A stretch of DNA of 64,000 nt, taken from the NCBI RefSeq assembly GCF_009730915.1, contig NC_052494.1, positions 1-64,000 on the forward strand, written 5' to 3'. Every line of letters starts with the position of its first letter. Within the stretch, counting starts at the first letter, position 1. Under the pieces are notes generated by a model, which saw only the letters and a list, made by a program, of their open reading frames with translations, was not told the DNA's origin and did no database searches. A program made the position numbers and the translations under genes. The stretch is from Dioscorea cayenensis subsp. rotundata. Lineage: Eukaryota > Streptophyta > Magnoliopsida > Dioscoreales > Dioscoreaceae. Shown piece after piece: positions 46,785-57,365 of the stretch.

Positions 46785-48365
46785 CACCCTCCTAAGACCG
46801 ACAGACAAATCAGACAGACAGACAGATGGGCCCATGGGCCCCCTCATCACAAATTAGGTATTGTACAGTAACAACCAAATTCATCCCCTCAAGGGATTGA
46901 ACCCGCGACCTACTCTTTATCTCACTCTTATGGTGAGCTCCTCTCTCCAATTGATCCACGGGCCCATCTGTCTGTTTGTCTGAACTGTCCTTCTTAGGAA
47001 GGTGGTCTCTCACATTTTGGGCATCTCCTTCCACCAATAAAACTAACCATTTCTAATTTAGTGCTATTTGAAGCCCTCATTTCACAACTACTAGTTCCGC
47101 TACTGAATTGGTAGCATTTCCTATCCTCTCAGCGAATTCATGGTTCCTATAGACCCCACCGATAATCACTTCCTTCTTTTTTTGTATAGAGGCTCCATCA
47201 AAATTTAATTTTATCCATCCTTCATCAAGCCTTTTCCATAATTGTCCTCGTTCTGTGGTCTGATGATATTTTCTCATTAATAACCTCAAAACTAAGTTCT
47301 AAACCTGACCATCATCTTTCCAGAGATTCTGTCAAGCAATACATCAAAAGAGCACAAAGATATCAAGAAAGAGAAAACAAGAAGCACAACCAAGGAGATA
47401 AATGAGAACAAGATATCAAAATAAACCCGCTCAAGTTCCAAACCCTGACCAGCTAATTTCAAGGTCTAGAGTTTGAACCTTGAATCAAAACGAGAAAACG
47501 ATCTAAAAATGTATTTCGTGATTATGGTAAAATACCTAATTTGTGATGAGGGGCCCGTGGGCCATCTGTCTGTCTGTCTAATCTGTCTTTCTTAGGAGGG
47601 CTATCTCTCATATTTTGTGCATCTCCTTCCACCCATAAAACTAACAATTTATGATTTAGTGCTATTTGAAGCCCTCGTTTCATAGCCACTAGTTCCCCTA
47701 CTGAACTGGTAGCATTTCCTATCCTCTCAACAAATGCGAGTAAGAACTAACATTTGTGGTTCCTAAAGACCCCACCGATAGTCACTTCCTTCTTTTTGTA
47801 TAGAGGCTCCATCAAAATTTAATTTTATCCATCCTTCATCAGGCCTTTTCCATAATTGTCCTCGTTATGTGGTCTGATGATATTTTCTCATCAATAACCT
47901 CAAAATTGAGTTCCAACCCCTGACCATCATCTTTCCAGAGATTCTGTCGAGCAATACATCAAAAGAGAACAAGATATTAGGAAAGAGAAAACAAGAAGCA
48001 CAACCAAGGAGATAAATAAGAACAAAATATCAAGATATACCCGCTCAAATTCCAAACCTTGACCGGCTGATTTCAAGGTCTAGAGTTCGGATCTTGTATT
48101 AAAACGGGAAAACAATCTAAAAATGTATTTCGCTGTACAATACCTAATTTGTGATGAAAGGATGTGGGTCCATCTGTCTGTCTGTCTATTTGTCTGTCTG
48201 ATCTGTCATTCTTAGGAGGGTGGTCTCTCACATTTTGTGCATCTTCTTCCACCAATAAAACTAACCATTTTTTATTTAGTGCTATTTGAAGCCCTCGTTT
48301 CATAGCTACTAGTTCCGCTACCAAACTGGTAGCATTTGCTATCCTCTCAATGAATGCGAGTAAGA
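46785..48365 (-). repeat. Tandem array (period about 600 bp) of an RNase H domain fragment
   Basis: Three co-linear units begin near 46990, 47594 and 48214; the third is cut short at 48365. Each contains, on the minus strand, an RNase H (RVT_3-like) fragment: WKR.DEGWIKLNFDGAS with the first catalytic Asp, GGVYRNHE, AERIGNAT, then SVAELVAMKRGLQIALN with the catalytic Glu. Each unit is preceded by a leader with a (GTCT)n run. An extra leader copy lies in inverse orientation at about 46785-46880. Frames are broken in every unit. Such domains come from plant LINEs or stand-alone RNase H-like proteins; this array encodes no complete protein. Confidence 0.7.
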
Positions 48366-48451
48366 ATAATCACATCACCATTCTTCTCCATATACCCAAA
48401 AAAATTCAAGAAAAACATAATAACAAGAAAAAAAAAACCGACAATTAATAA

Positions 48452-48679
48452 TCAAAAACAGGAGATCTTCATACTGACCTGATTTGCAAGAAGAGCAAGT
48501 GAAATGAGATCAAACCCTAGCACTCGTGCAACCTCGATGATAGCAATGGGATCCTTTGATCCAGAGGAAGAGCTTATAAAGGTGGTGGAGGGAAATGAGC
48601 GGGAAAATATAGTTGTGCTACCTGATATTATATAATTACCCTTGCTAGTTGTCTCGTTTGTGATGCGCCGCTGGAGCAT
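48452..48679 (-). other. Possible exon of an unrecognised gene, minus strand
   Basis: A 75-codon open frame ends in the residues LGFDLISLALLANQ, after which the minus strand reads GTCAGTATGAAG, a good plant splice donor. It contains a Ser-rich stretch and the phrase SKDPIAIIEVARVLGF. I do not recognise a family, and no downstream exon was identified towards lower coordinates, where the RNase H array begins. It may be a truncated gene fragment or chance. Confidence 0.2.
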
Positions 48680-48725
48680 TTTATAAATTGATTAGCTGAT
48701 GATGATAGCTTTGATGTGCCGCAGG

Positions 48726-49339
48726 CAGGGGCAGAATCAAGGGGGGCTAGCAAGTACTGAAGCCCCCTCTCAGCGTTGCAGAAAATACTTTTTAAGCAAT
48801 ATAAGGTTTGTGATCTCTTGATCCACCCAAGTTCAAATCGCACTTGGTGCATTTTTTCACATTTTATATTTTAATTTAAAAATTACTATTATTTTAAAAT
48901 TTTAATAAAATAAATCTTATATACAAATTTTGATAATTTAAAAAAGTTTGAATTGATCATGAGCCCTAATATATATACATATATGTTATAATGTAACATA
49001 TATTCTAGAGTGAAACAACAAAAGTTTTTTTATAAACAATAGTTTGGTTGTTTATGGTGAGAGGGATCAATTTTACCATATTTAAAAAAAAAAATACAAA
49101 CTTGAGATGCATTTTTATTAGTTAAATTATTGAAAATCTCATATATTTGCTATCGGTAATAACAAAATTTTAAATTATACTTTATATTTTTTAATATGTG
49201 TATTCAAATTTTAGTTATATTAGCACATTATTCTTCATTTAAAATAATTATTTTGTTGGAATATTTTTCACTTTTTATTTTTTTTGTTTTGCCTTTAGGC
49301 TTCAGCCCCCCTTACCATCAAGTCCTAGTTCCGTCCCTG
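48726..49339. mobile_element. hAT-type MITE, copy 2, with perfect 8-bp target duplication
   Basis: The element starts CAGGGGCAGAATCAAGGGGG and ends CTAGTTCCGTCCCTG, diverged terminal inverted repeats. Flanks GCCGCAGG at 48718-48725 and 49340-49347 are identical, as expected for a hAT insertion. The family is the same as the outer element at 30752-32240. A B-box-like CCAAGTTCAAATCGC lies near 48828-48842. The phrases CTGAAGCCCCC and GGCTTCAGCCCCC near the two ends add a second inverted repeat. It has no coding capacity. Confidence 0.85.
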
Positions 49340-49347
49340 GCCGCAGG

Positions 49348-50950
49348 AGCATTCAAGTCGATTTTATCCATGCATTCTTCTTGATGTTTGTTTTTATTAC
49401 TATATATATTTTATAATATATATAGCATGCCATTTGTATTTTCCCTTTGAATTTATTTTCATCATTTGTTGTTTGGTGTTAAAAGAAATTATTTTTTTTT
49501 AAATAATAAAGATATTTTAAATTATTTAAATTTATATTTTTCAAAACATGATAACGATGGAGTTGTCAAGTAATAGTTATGGCATTCACGAATATAAGAA
49601 TTATATTAAATACTTGAAAAATAGTTAAATAATAACAAATATTAACACAAGAGCAACTCATAAAAAGTATTTCCTAGAATTACTTTACTTTATATTAGAA
49701 TGCAAAAAATAAAAATAATAATAAAAAAACTTATATCACAATATTATAGTGTATCTCAAACAATTTTTTTCTAACAACGTGAACAAATCATATGCCAAAA
49801 GTATGCATAGGTCTTTTTGACTATACCACACGCTCTTATTCTGTATAAGGAGATTGATTCGACCTCTAATCCTTGCAAGTAGTGTGAAAGACCTTGAATA
49901 GAAAACCCAATGCCTGATACTATGAGGTTATTAGCTACATAAATTTTTATAAATAGATATATATATATATATAGATATACATTTATCCCTTAAATACCCT
50001 AATTAACATATTAATGTCTTTTAACACATACAACATCCATCTAGGAAAATCCTAATTAATATATTAATATCATCAAGAAAACATCCATCTCTCTCATACA
50101 TAAGTACATGTGGAAAACCCCTAATTAATATATTAATGTCTTCAAGAAAACATCCATCACTTTCCTACATAAATACATGCGGAAAAACCCTAATCTTTAT
50201 AAATAGATATATGTGTAGATATACATTTATCCTTTAAATACCCTAATTAACATATTAATGTCTTTTAACACGTACAACATCCATCAAGGAAAATCCTAAT
50301 TAATATATTAATATCATCAAGAAAACATCCATCTCTCTCGTACATAAGTACATGTGGGAAACCCCTAATTAATATTGTTTATATATACATAATATAACAT
50401 ATGTCCTAATAGAAACCAAATCCCAATTTAATTTAAATTTTGATATATCTTAATCATAGATATATTTAGAATTAAAATTTAAAACGTCTTAATATTAATA
50501 TTAATTGATTATTTGGTTGTCTTGGACTAGAATATCAATCCCGAGGCGCACAAAGAAAAAAAAAATGCAAATTACAAAGTTGCCCCTGAGAACATATCTC
50601 GAGGTAAATTACAAGATTACCCCTTGAGAACACATATTTCGAAACAATCTCAAATCTTAGGATAACCCAAATACTCATCCCGAGGTGATCCTAAATTTCA
50701 TATAACCTAAGAACAGATCTTGAAGCAATTTGAGAAATACAAATCCCGAGGCACCCAGACACATATCCCGAGGCATATTGGGTTAATTAAATTTTGAAAA
50801 GAAATAATATATAAGTAAATAAAATAATAATAATTAAAATTTCAAATTTGAAATTAATTGAAAAAATAATAATAATAAAATTATTATTAATTTTTTTAAA
50901 TAAATTGATCTTATCCTATTTTAATTTGGTCTTGTGATTTTTAGGGGAGG
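49348..50950. other. AT-rich DNA with a dispersed repeat and a TCCCGAGG motif cluster
   Basis: No gene was recognised. The interval holds a duplicated dispersed repeat (49940-50370) and, at about 50539-50775, a run of short phrases. In these, TCCCGAGG or a one-base variant recurs about six times at irregular 20-60-base spacing. The last part is purine-rich and leads into the copia insertion. Confidence 0.45.
49940..50370 (+). repeat. Dispersed repeat, two tandem copies here, a third at 62086-62410
   Basis: Units contain ATTTATCCTTTAAATACCCT, AACATATTAATGTCTTTTAA, ATATTAATATCATCAAGAAA and TACATAAGTACATGTGG in this order. One unit occupies about 49955-50115 and a second about 50190-50370. The copy at 62086-62410 matches along its length except for a large TG expansion. 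No terminal repeats or reading frames are visible, so the element class is unknown. Confidence 0.7.
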
Positions 50951-51192
50951 TTAGGATTGAATAGGCAGAGTTTCTTTAAAAGGGAAGGGAGGAAGAAAAA
51001 AAAGGAAGGAGAAGAATTTACAGAGAAAAGAGAGAAAAAAAAAAGAATTGAGAAAAAAAGGAGGAAGAACATATGGAAAGAGAAGCATTGGAAGAAGAAA
51101 GAAGACGAAGTTGTTCCTCTCCTCCCATGTACATATATATAAAGTAAAAATAAAAAAAAATAAAAAGAAAAAGAAAATTGTTACTGCTGCTT

Positions 51193-51658
51193 TGTTGGTT
51201 TCAAGCCTGTGAACAGTCACGATCGGCATCTGCAGGTGCAAAGCTGTTTGGCCTGTGAACAATAAGAGGAAAAGAAAACAAGTGGAGAAGAAAGGATTTA
51301 GTCTTCCAAAGAGACCAATTCTCTCATTCTAATTCATTACAACAGGATGCTTAATATATTACACATAACTAAAGTAAAGAAAAGAAACAAAGGAAATGAC
51401 AACACAGCAGTTTTTTTTCCAAAAAAACAGGAAGATAGGATAGCAAATAAAGACCGAGGATGCAGGGTCGGTAAACACTAAATCCTACTTGTTGTACGAG
51501 ATACAATCAAACAAGAAACAGTACCAAGCATCATGTGCTACCACCTGAACCCATTGGCTAGCCTACCCCTTTCACTAGCAATCATGTCTAGTGACCTGGC
51601 TGTTAAGGCATGCTAAGTCAACAGGCTAACACCACCCACGTCTGGATTAACACCAACA
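51193..51658 (-). repeat. 3' LTR of the copia element
   Basis: This is the downstream LTR in element orientation, 466 bases. It shares almost every base with the LTR at 55956-56419; differences seen include GGCATCTGC against GGCAGCTGC. The polypurine tract adjoins it at 51659. Confidence 0.95.
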
Positions 51659-51669
51659 AGCTCCCCCTT
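51659..51669 (-). promoter_or_regulatory. Polypurine tract of the copia element
   Basis: On the minus strand AAGGGGGAGCT lies directly against the 3' LTR and primes plus-strand DNA synthesis in this class of element. It overlaps the polyprotein stop codon (TAA, 51668-51670). Confidence 0.8.
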
Positions 51670-54600
51670 AATCCCGACGTGGCTCAATTTCACAAACTCC
51701 TAGCTGACAGCGCATCATGGCGAACTTCATACACGGTAGAGCTTTTGTCAGGATATCCGCCTTCTGTTCACCCGAACTCACATACTTCACACAGATCTGC
51801 CCTCTTTCAATGCACTCACGAATGAAGTGATAGCGCATGTCGATATGCTTACTGCGTCCGTGGTGAACTGGATTTTTCATCAGATCAATGGCTGATCGGT
51901 TGTCGATGTATAATAAAGCCGGTTCAGGTCTATATCCAGTCATCTCTCCTATCAAGTTAATCAGCCAGATTGCTTGACAAGCTGCAGCTGCTGCAGCCAT
52001 AAACTCAGCTTCATACGAAGATAGTGCCACAGTTCTTTGTTTCTGTGATGTCCATGAGACTAGATTGTTGTTCAGATAGAAAGCCATGCCGCCCATGCTT
52101 CTCCTATCATCTGAGTCACCAGCGAGGTCGCTATCCGAAAAACCAACAAGTTTTTCTTCACCATTTCCCCTCGTGTAGACCAAACCAAATGAGATTGTGC
52201 CTTTCAAGTATCTCATTATGTGTTTTACTGCCTTATGGTGTAACATGGTTGGTCTTTCCATGTGTCTACTTACCATCCCAACCGCATACGAGAGGTCCGG
52301 CCTGGTGTGGAGGAGATAACGTAGACACCCAATGACCCTGCGATACTCAGTTGTATCTATCTCTTCTCCCTCACTGTCTTTGTGCAATCTCAACTTGTGT
52401 TCCATTGGGTGTTTAGCCGAGTTGCACTCAGCCAAACCAAATTGATGTAATACCTTTTTCGCATAAGCTGTTTGCATGAGCACTATTTTCTCCTCCTTTT
52501 GCTCTACTTCAATGCCCAGATAGTATGTTAGATGCCCCAAATCACTCATCTCAAATTCCCTCATCATCTCCCCCTTGAACAGCTTGATTTCTTCGGTGTT
52601 TCTCCCGGTTATGACCAAATCATCGACATACACTCCAACTATAACATCAACTTTGTCTCTTTCTCCTCTGGTGTAAAGTGCTGGTTCCTGCGAGCATCGA
52701 TTAAACCCAAGGTGCTTTAAACTCCCATCCAGGCGTATGTTCCATGCCCTAGGAGCTTGACGAAGGCCATATAGAGCCTTTGACAACTTGTATACCATGT
52801 GTTCCTTTCCTCGAATCACAAACCCTTCCGGTTGTGTAACATAGACCTCTTCAACTAGATCACCGTTTAGAAAGGCGGATTTCACATCCATATGATGTAC
52901 CTCCCATCCTCGGCTAGCCGCCACAGCAAGTATAACACGAACAGTGTCTAATTTTGCTACCGGTGCAAAAACCTCATCGAAATCTATACCTTGCCGTTGT
53001 TTGTATCCTTTTGCCACCAAGCTCGCCTTATGTTTAACTACATTCCCACCAGAATCTCGTTTCACCTTGAACACCCATTTCAGTCCGATGGGGTACTGTC
53101 CTGATGGTAGTTCAGTGAGATACCAAGTTTTATTGTCTTCAATGGACTCTAGTTCCCTCTTCATGGCCTGCACCCACACATCTTCACTTACAGCCTCCTG
53201 ATACGAAGTGGGCTCCTCAGCCTCCATTAGTAGCAGATGTTCAAAAGATTGGTCTTCTTCTGTCTCAGCGTAGATGTCCGTGAGCATTCGATAACGACTT
53301 GATCTCTCGCTATCATCCGGTGTGACACAGTGTGTGTCTTCAGTGAATGCAATTATAGGTACAGCTGTGGACAATGTTACCGAGGGTGTGATGGAAATTG
53401 TTGCCGACTCTATTGCTCCTTCATGCGATTCATTCCCTTCATCTAGTGATGTTCCCATTGTGTCTGTCATGTTTCCTTCCATCCTAGTACTTTCTCTTGG
53501 TGTATCATCTGGCATCTCAATAGTGGTTGCAATTGCAAACTCTGGTTGACCATTAGTATCTTCTTCAGTGCAATCACTCCACTGCCATTTTTCATCTTCC
53601 TGAAAACACACATTTCGGTTTATATGAAGCTTACCTTGATGTGGGTCATATAGGCGGTGGGCCTTGCTTACATCCTCCACCCCAATGTATATCATTGGTT
53701 GACTACGGTCATCGAGTTTCTTGAGATAAGGGTGTGTTACTAAAGCGTGGGCCACACATCCAAATACTATCAGGTGATCAAGAGAGGGTTTTTTTCCAGT
53801 CCAGGCTTCATAGGGAGTGCTTTCTCTCAGCGCTTTTGTTGGTAGGCGATTCAGTAGGTAGACAGAATGCTTTACTGCTTCACCCCAGAACCTCCCCGGG
53901 ACACTCATGCTCTTGAGTAAGGATCTCGCCATGGCCATCACCGTTCGGTTCTTTCGTTCCACCACGTCGTTCTGCTGCGGGGTATAAGGAGCAGTGAAAT
54001 GTCTTTCTATACCATGTTCTTCACAATACCTTGTAAATTCCTTTGATAGGAATTCGCCTCCACGATCTGATCGTAATGTTTTGATCTTGTGCTCCGACAC
54101 ATTCTCCGCCAAGGTTTTGAACTTTATGAACTCTGCATATGCTTGGTCCTTAGTTTTAAGGAAGAACACCCACATCCACCGGCTGTGATCATCTACAACA
54201 AGAAAAAAATATTTATTACCTCCCATGGTGCAAGGCGATATCGGCCCACACAGGTCAATGTGCACTAGCTCTAACGGCTTCGCTGCTCTAAAGTGTGCGT
54301 GATCTGGGAACGGATTCCTTGTTTGTTTGGCTACAAGGCATCCTTCACAGATCTTGTTAGGTTGAGTGATAGCAGGGAGGCCGACGGCCAACTGATTTTC
54401 AGCCATAAGCTTCAAGGCCCGGAAGTTGACATGCCCCAATCTTGCGTGCCATAGCCATGTCGGGTCCTCCAAGTTGGCCAAGAAACACGATGGCTTGCAT
54501 CCCTCTAACTTGACTTTGTATAATCTGTTTGACGAGCATTTCACTCGCATTAGTAGTGTGCCACTTCTGTCATACACTCTCAGTAAGTCTCCTGCCATTT

Positions 54601-55921
54601 TGACTTCATTTCCCTCCTCAGTCATTTGACCAAGGCTAATGATATTGTTGCATAATTTTGGAATGAAATAAACTTCAGACAAAGCCCATTGATCTCCATT
54701 CTTGCACTGAAACAGAATAGTGCCTTTTCCCATTATTTCAAATGTTGATCCATCACCAAATTTTACCATTCCAGTAATGCTTTCATCTAACTTAAAGAAT
54801 TTTCCTTTTTCTCCCGTCATGTGATTACTAGCACCATTATCTAAGTACCAAATATCAGTATGTACATCACCCTCTTTAGCGCCAAACAATCCGGGTATTA
54901 CCTTCTCTTCATTCAATAATACTACACCATGTTGCTTCTGTTCCTTGTATTCCATCTTCTGAGCTACAGACAGCATCAACGTCGGCTCCTCTTCTTGGTT
55001 GTTTATGAGATTCACTTCATCTTCTCGTCGTTTACTCCAACATTCAGAGGCAAAATGTCCCATTTTATCACAGTTGAAACATTTTATATGTTGTTTATCT
55101 CTACTTCCACTTGCACCATCCAAGCGTGACAATGCTGTGCCACCGCGTCCTCCACTGTGCCGTCCACGTCCTCTGCCCCGAGCTTTACCCCAGCCTTGAC
55201 CCTCAGAGCTGGTAACACCATGTCTTTGTTGCTCCCCACTGACTCTCTTAGTGCGAGCAACCCACTCTTCATAAGTGAGGAGAAGCTGGTTGCCTTGCTT
55301 ATTATCTTTCTTAACCCTCTCCTCATAAGCTTTTAGACGACCTATAGCTTCTTCAAACGGCATCTCATCCACGTCAAACAGCTGCTCAAGTGAGGCCACT
55401 ACTTGAAGGTATTTGCTTGGAACCGAGTTAAATAGCTTCTTCACAAGTGTGCCATCCTTCACAGAAGCTCCAAGCTCACTAAGTTTGTTAGCCACACCAC
55501 TGATTTTCCCAGCGAAAACATCTATGGAGTCCACCTCGTCCATCCTCAGAGCTTCGAAGTCGCTCATGAGAGTTTGCACTCTTGCTTTCTTTACCCTATC
55601 CACACCAAGGTATCGAGTCTTGAGGCTCTCCCATGCCTCCTTTGCCGTTTTTTTCTTTGCTATCTGCAGCAGCACATCTTCAGGAACGGCTTGAAAAATG
55701 CATGCGCGAGCCAACTTATCTTTCCTCACATCCACCGCCACTCCGGCCACCGGCTCAACAACTTCCCATACCCCTTGGGCGTCCATATTAGCCTCCATCT
55801 TGATCGCCCACGTAGAATAGTTTGTGGACGTAAGCATCGGATAGTGCAAAGGCACCATCCCATCCCTCGTCGCTTGCTGTGTTGAGATCGACATATCTTC
55901 AAGACGAAGGTACTTTGGCAT
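51668..55921 (-). CDS. Ty1/copia Gag-Pol polyprotein, intact frame
   Basis: A single uninterrupted frame of 1417 codons encodes all copia domains in canonical order. Gag has a zinc knuckle starting near residue 281 (CFNCDKMGHFASEC). The protease has its catalytic Asp near 361 (DNGASNHMTG). The integrase has the zinc-binding start HARLGH near 492, then DLCGPIS, SDRGGEF and QQNDVVERKNRT. The reverse transcriptase starts near 955 with the YVDD catalytic motif at about 1098-1101. RNase H contains SDSDLAGD. The protein is processed in virus-like particles in the cytoplasm, and the cDNA is integrated in the nucleus. Gag and Pol are in one frame, as usual for plant copia. No stop or frameshift was seen. 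The start was chosen as the first ATG after the primer-binding site. Confidence 0.95.
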   Translation of the reverse strand: MPKYLRLEDMSISTQQATRDGMVPLHYPMLTSTNYSTWAIKMEANMDAQGVWEVVEPVAGVAVDVRKDKLARACIFQAVPEDVLLQIAKKKTAKEAWESLKTRYLGVDRVKKARVQTLMSDFEALRMDEVDSIDVFAGKISGVANKLSELGASVKDGTLVKKLFNSVPSKYLQVVASLEQLFDVDEMPFEEAIGRLKAYEERVKKDNKQGNQLLLTYEEWVARTKRVSGEQQRHGVTSSEGQGWGKARGRGRGRHSGGRGGTALSRLDGASGSRDKQHIKCFNCDKMGHFASECWSKRREDEVNLINNQEEEPTLMLSVAQKMEYKEQKQHGVVLLNEEKVIPGLFGAKEGDVHTDIWYLDNGASNHMTGEKGKFFKLDESITGMVKFGDGSTFEIMGKGTILFQCKNGDQWALSEVYFIPKLCNNIISLGQMTEEGNEVKMAGDLLRVYDRSGTLLMRVKCSSNRLYKVKLEGCKPSCFLANLEDPTWLWHARLGHVNFRALKLMAENQLAVGLPAITQPNKICEGCLVAKQTRNPFPDHAHFRAAKPLELVHIDLCGPISPCTMGGNKYFFLVVDDHSRWMWVFFLKTKDQAYAEFIKFKTLAENVSEHKIKTLRSDRGGEFLSKEFTRYCEEHGIERHFTAPYTPQQNDVVERKNRTVMAMARSLLKSMSVPGRFWGEAVKHSVYLLNRLPTKALRESTPYEAWTGKKPSLDHLIVFGCVAHALVTHPYLKKLDDRSQPMIYIGVEDVSKAHRLYDPHQGKLHINRNVCFQEDEKWQWSDCTEEDTNGQPEFAIATTIEMPDDTPRESTRMEGNMTDTMGTSLDEGNESHEGAIESATISITPSVTLSTAVPIIAFTEDTHCVTPDDSERSSRYRMLTDIYAETEEDQSFEHLLLMEAEEPTSYQEAVSEDVWVQAMKRELESIEDNKTWYLTELPSGQYPIGLKWVFKVKRDSGGNVVKHKASLVAKGYKQRQGIDFDEVFAPVAKLDTVRVILAVAASRGWEVHHMDVKSAFLNGDLVEEVYVTQPEGFVIRGKEHMVYKLSKALYGLRQAPRAWNIRLDGSLKHLGFNRCSQEPALYTRGERDKVDVIVGVYVDDLVITGRNTEEIKLFKGEMMREFEMSDLGHLTYYLGIEVEQKEEKIVLMQTAYAKKVLHQFGLAECNSAKHPMEHKLRLHKDSEGEEIDTTEYRRVIGCLRYLLHTRPDLSYAVGMVSRHMERPTMLHHKAVKHIMRYLKGTISFGLVYTRGNGEEKLVGFSDSDLAGDSDDRRSMGGMAFYLNNNLVSWTSQKQRTVALSSYEAEFMAAAAAACQAIWLINLIGEMTGYRPEPALLYIDNRSAIDLMKNPVHHGRSKHIDMRYHFIRECIERGQICVKYVSSGEQKADILTKALPCMKFAMMRCQLGVCEIEPRRD

Positions 55922-55941
55922 GCACCTGGAAGCTCGACGGC

Positions 55942-55953
55942 GCTCTGATACCA
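55942..55953 (-). promoter_or_regulatory. Primer-binding site (initiator tRNA-Met)
   Basis: Two bases inside the 5' LTR the minus strand reads TGGTATCAGAGC, the standard complement to the 3' end of plant initiator methionine tRNA used by most copia elements to prime reverse transcription. Confidence 0.9.
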
Positions 55954-55955
55954 GA

Positions 55956-56419
55956 TGTTGGTTTCAAGCCTGTGAACAGTCACGATCGGCAGCTGCAGGT
56001 GCAAAGCTGTTTGGCCTGTGAACAATAAGAGGAAAAGAAAACAAGTGGAGAAGAAAGGATTTAGTCTTCCAAAGAGACCAATTCTCTCATTCTAATTCAT
56101 TACAACAGGATGCTTAATATATTACACATAACTAAAGTAAAGAAAAGAAACAAAGGAAATGACAACACAGCAGTTTTTTTTCAAAAAAAACAGGAAGATA
56201 GGATAGCAAATAAAGACCAGGATCTGGGCTGGTAAACACTAAATCCTACTTGTTGTACGAGATACAATCAAACAAGAAACAGTACCAAGCATCATGTGCT
56301 ACCACCTGAACCCATTGGCTAGCCTACCCCTTTCACTAGCAATCATGTCTAGTGACCTGGCTGTTAAGGCATGCTAAGTCAACAGGCTAACACCACCCAC
56401 GTCTGGATTAACACCAACA
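55956..56419 (-). repeat. 5' LTR of the copia element
   Basis: This is the upstream LTR in element orientation, 464 bases, containing the promoter for the element. It is bounded by the primer-binding site at lower coordinates and the TGCTT target duplication at 56420-56424. Confidence 0.95.
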
Positions 56420-56424
56420 TGCTT

Positions 56425-57324
56425 GCTGCTGTCGCCAACGTTGCATGATGTCGCTGCAGCCATCGCCTTGTTGCTGTCATTGCCTGTCATCATCGCCGTC
56501 TCATATTGAGGCCGCCATCGTTGCTGATGTTGCCACGTTGTATGCAAAAACCAAAGCCAGCTCTTCACTGATGTTGCTGTCAGAGAGGAATGGAGACTGG
56601 TGAGGAAACTGGCACAAGTCTTTGAAGACGCCTGAAGGACTGAGATGACAAAGAAATGAAGAAGAAGATGATGCCAGTCTGCCATCACCGGCAAGAAAGA
56701 AAAGGTGTTGCTGACCGTGTTGAGAAAGGTCAAAAGAAAAAAAAAACAGATCCAAAAAAAAAGGATGAAGAAGCTCGTTTACCTCCATCTCGGCGCCGTG
56801 CCTCTCATGCATACCAACGCACAAGCTTCAAAGGTTACTGCTAGTTCACGTCTGTTCACGTCTCGTCACATCTGTTTAGGACCCCGCCGCTATCATGCAT
56901 GCCAACACACAAGCTTCAAAGGTTATTGTTATTTCAAAGAAGAGACAGGTTTCTCATCTTGTCCAGACTTCTTCATTTGCAATACAAATTAAAGATGTGA
57001 TGGTGTCAATGCAAATAGCACAGAGACGGAAACTTTCACAATATTATTCGCACGTCATGTCATACCTGGACAAATGCCAACATCTGTTCAAGGCAAGTGC
57101 CATCAGTCAGTCATGGCTCTGTTGCAACAATGCAATCAAAATGCCATCAGTTGCACTTCATGATGCAATCCTCCAAGAAATGGAAGATGTACCAACACAA
57201 ACAGTACCATCACCTGCAAGTTTGCCACTAAGATTTAAAGTTGGAGAACGCGCTACTGTGCAGGAGGTTGCGACGCCTGAACGTGTGGATAGCTTTGAAG
57301 GAGGAAAAGATGACATATACGCCA

Positions 57325-57358
<34 letters not shown>

Positions 57359-57365
57359 CATATGA
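56425..57365. other. Flank of the copia element, no clear gene
   Basis: A moderately GC-rich stretch contains two direct copies of a phrase around CACAAGCTTCAAAGGTTA (near 56819 and 56908, about 88 bases apart). A plus-strand open frame (56895-57365) is not recognisable as any family. A (AT)n run at about 57329-57351 directly precedes the ARL5-like segment. Confidence 0.4.

Larger units (their letters stand above)
51193..56419 (-). mobile_element. Complete Ty1/copia LTR retrotransposon
   Basis: Near-identical LTRs (51193-51658 and 55956-56419) start TGTTGGTTTC and end ACCAACA as written on the plus strand. They enclose one long open frame on the minus strand. The target duplication TGCTT is identical on both sides (51188-51192 and 56420-56424). 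A primer-binding site matching initiator tRNA-Met and a GGGGGA polypurine tract are in the right places. The few differences between the LTRs cluster near GACCGAGGATGC/GACCAGGATCT and the poly-T/poly-A stretch. Structure and open frame suggest a young and possibly competent copy. I did not assign a copia lineage. Confidence 0.95.

Noticed and set aside
46785..48365. CRISPR-like array of regularly spaced repeats
   Set aside because: The units are about 600 bases long, contain RNase H coding remnants and occur in plant nuclear DNA.
50957..51142. Lys/Glu-rich open frame next to the copia element
   Set aside because: It is a translated purine-rich tract without family resemblance.
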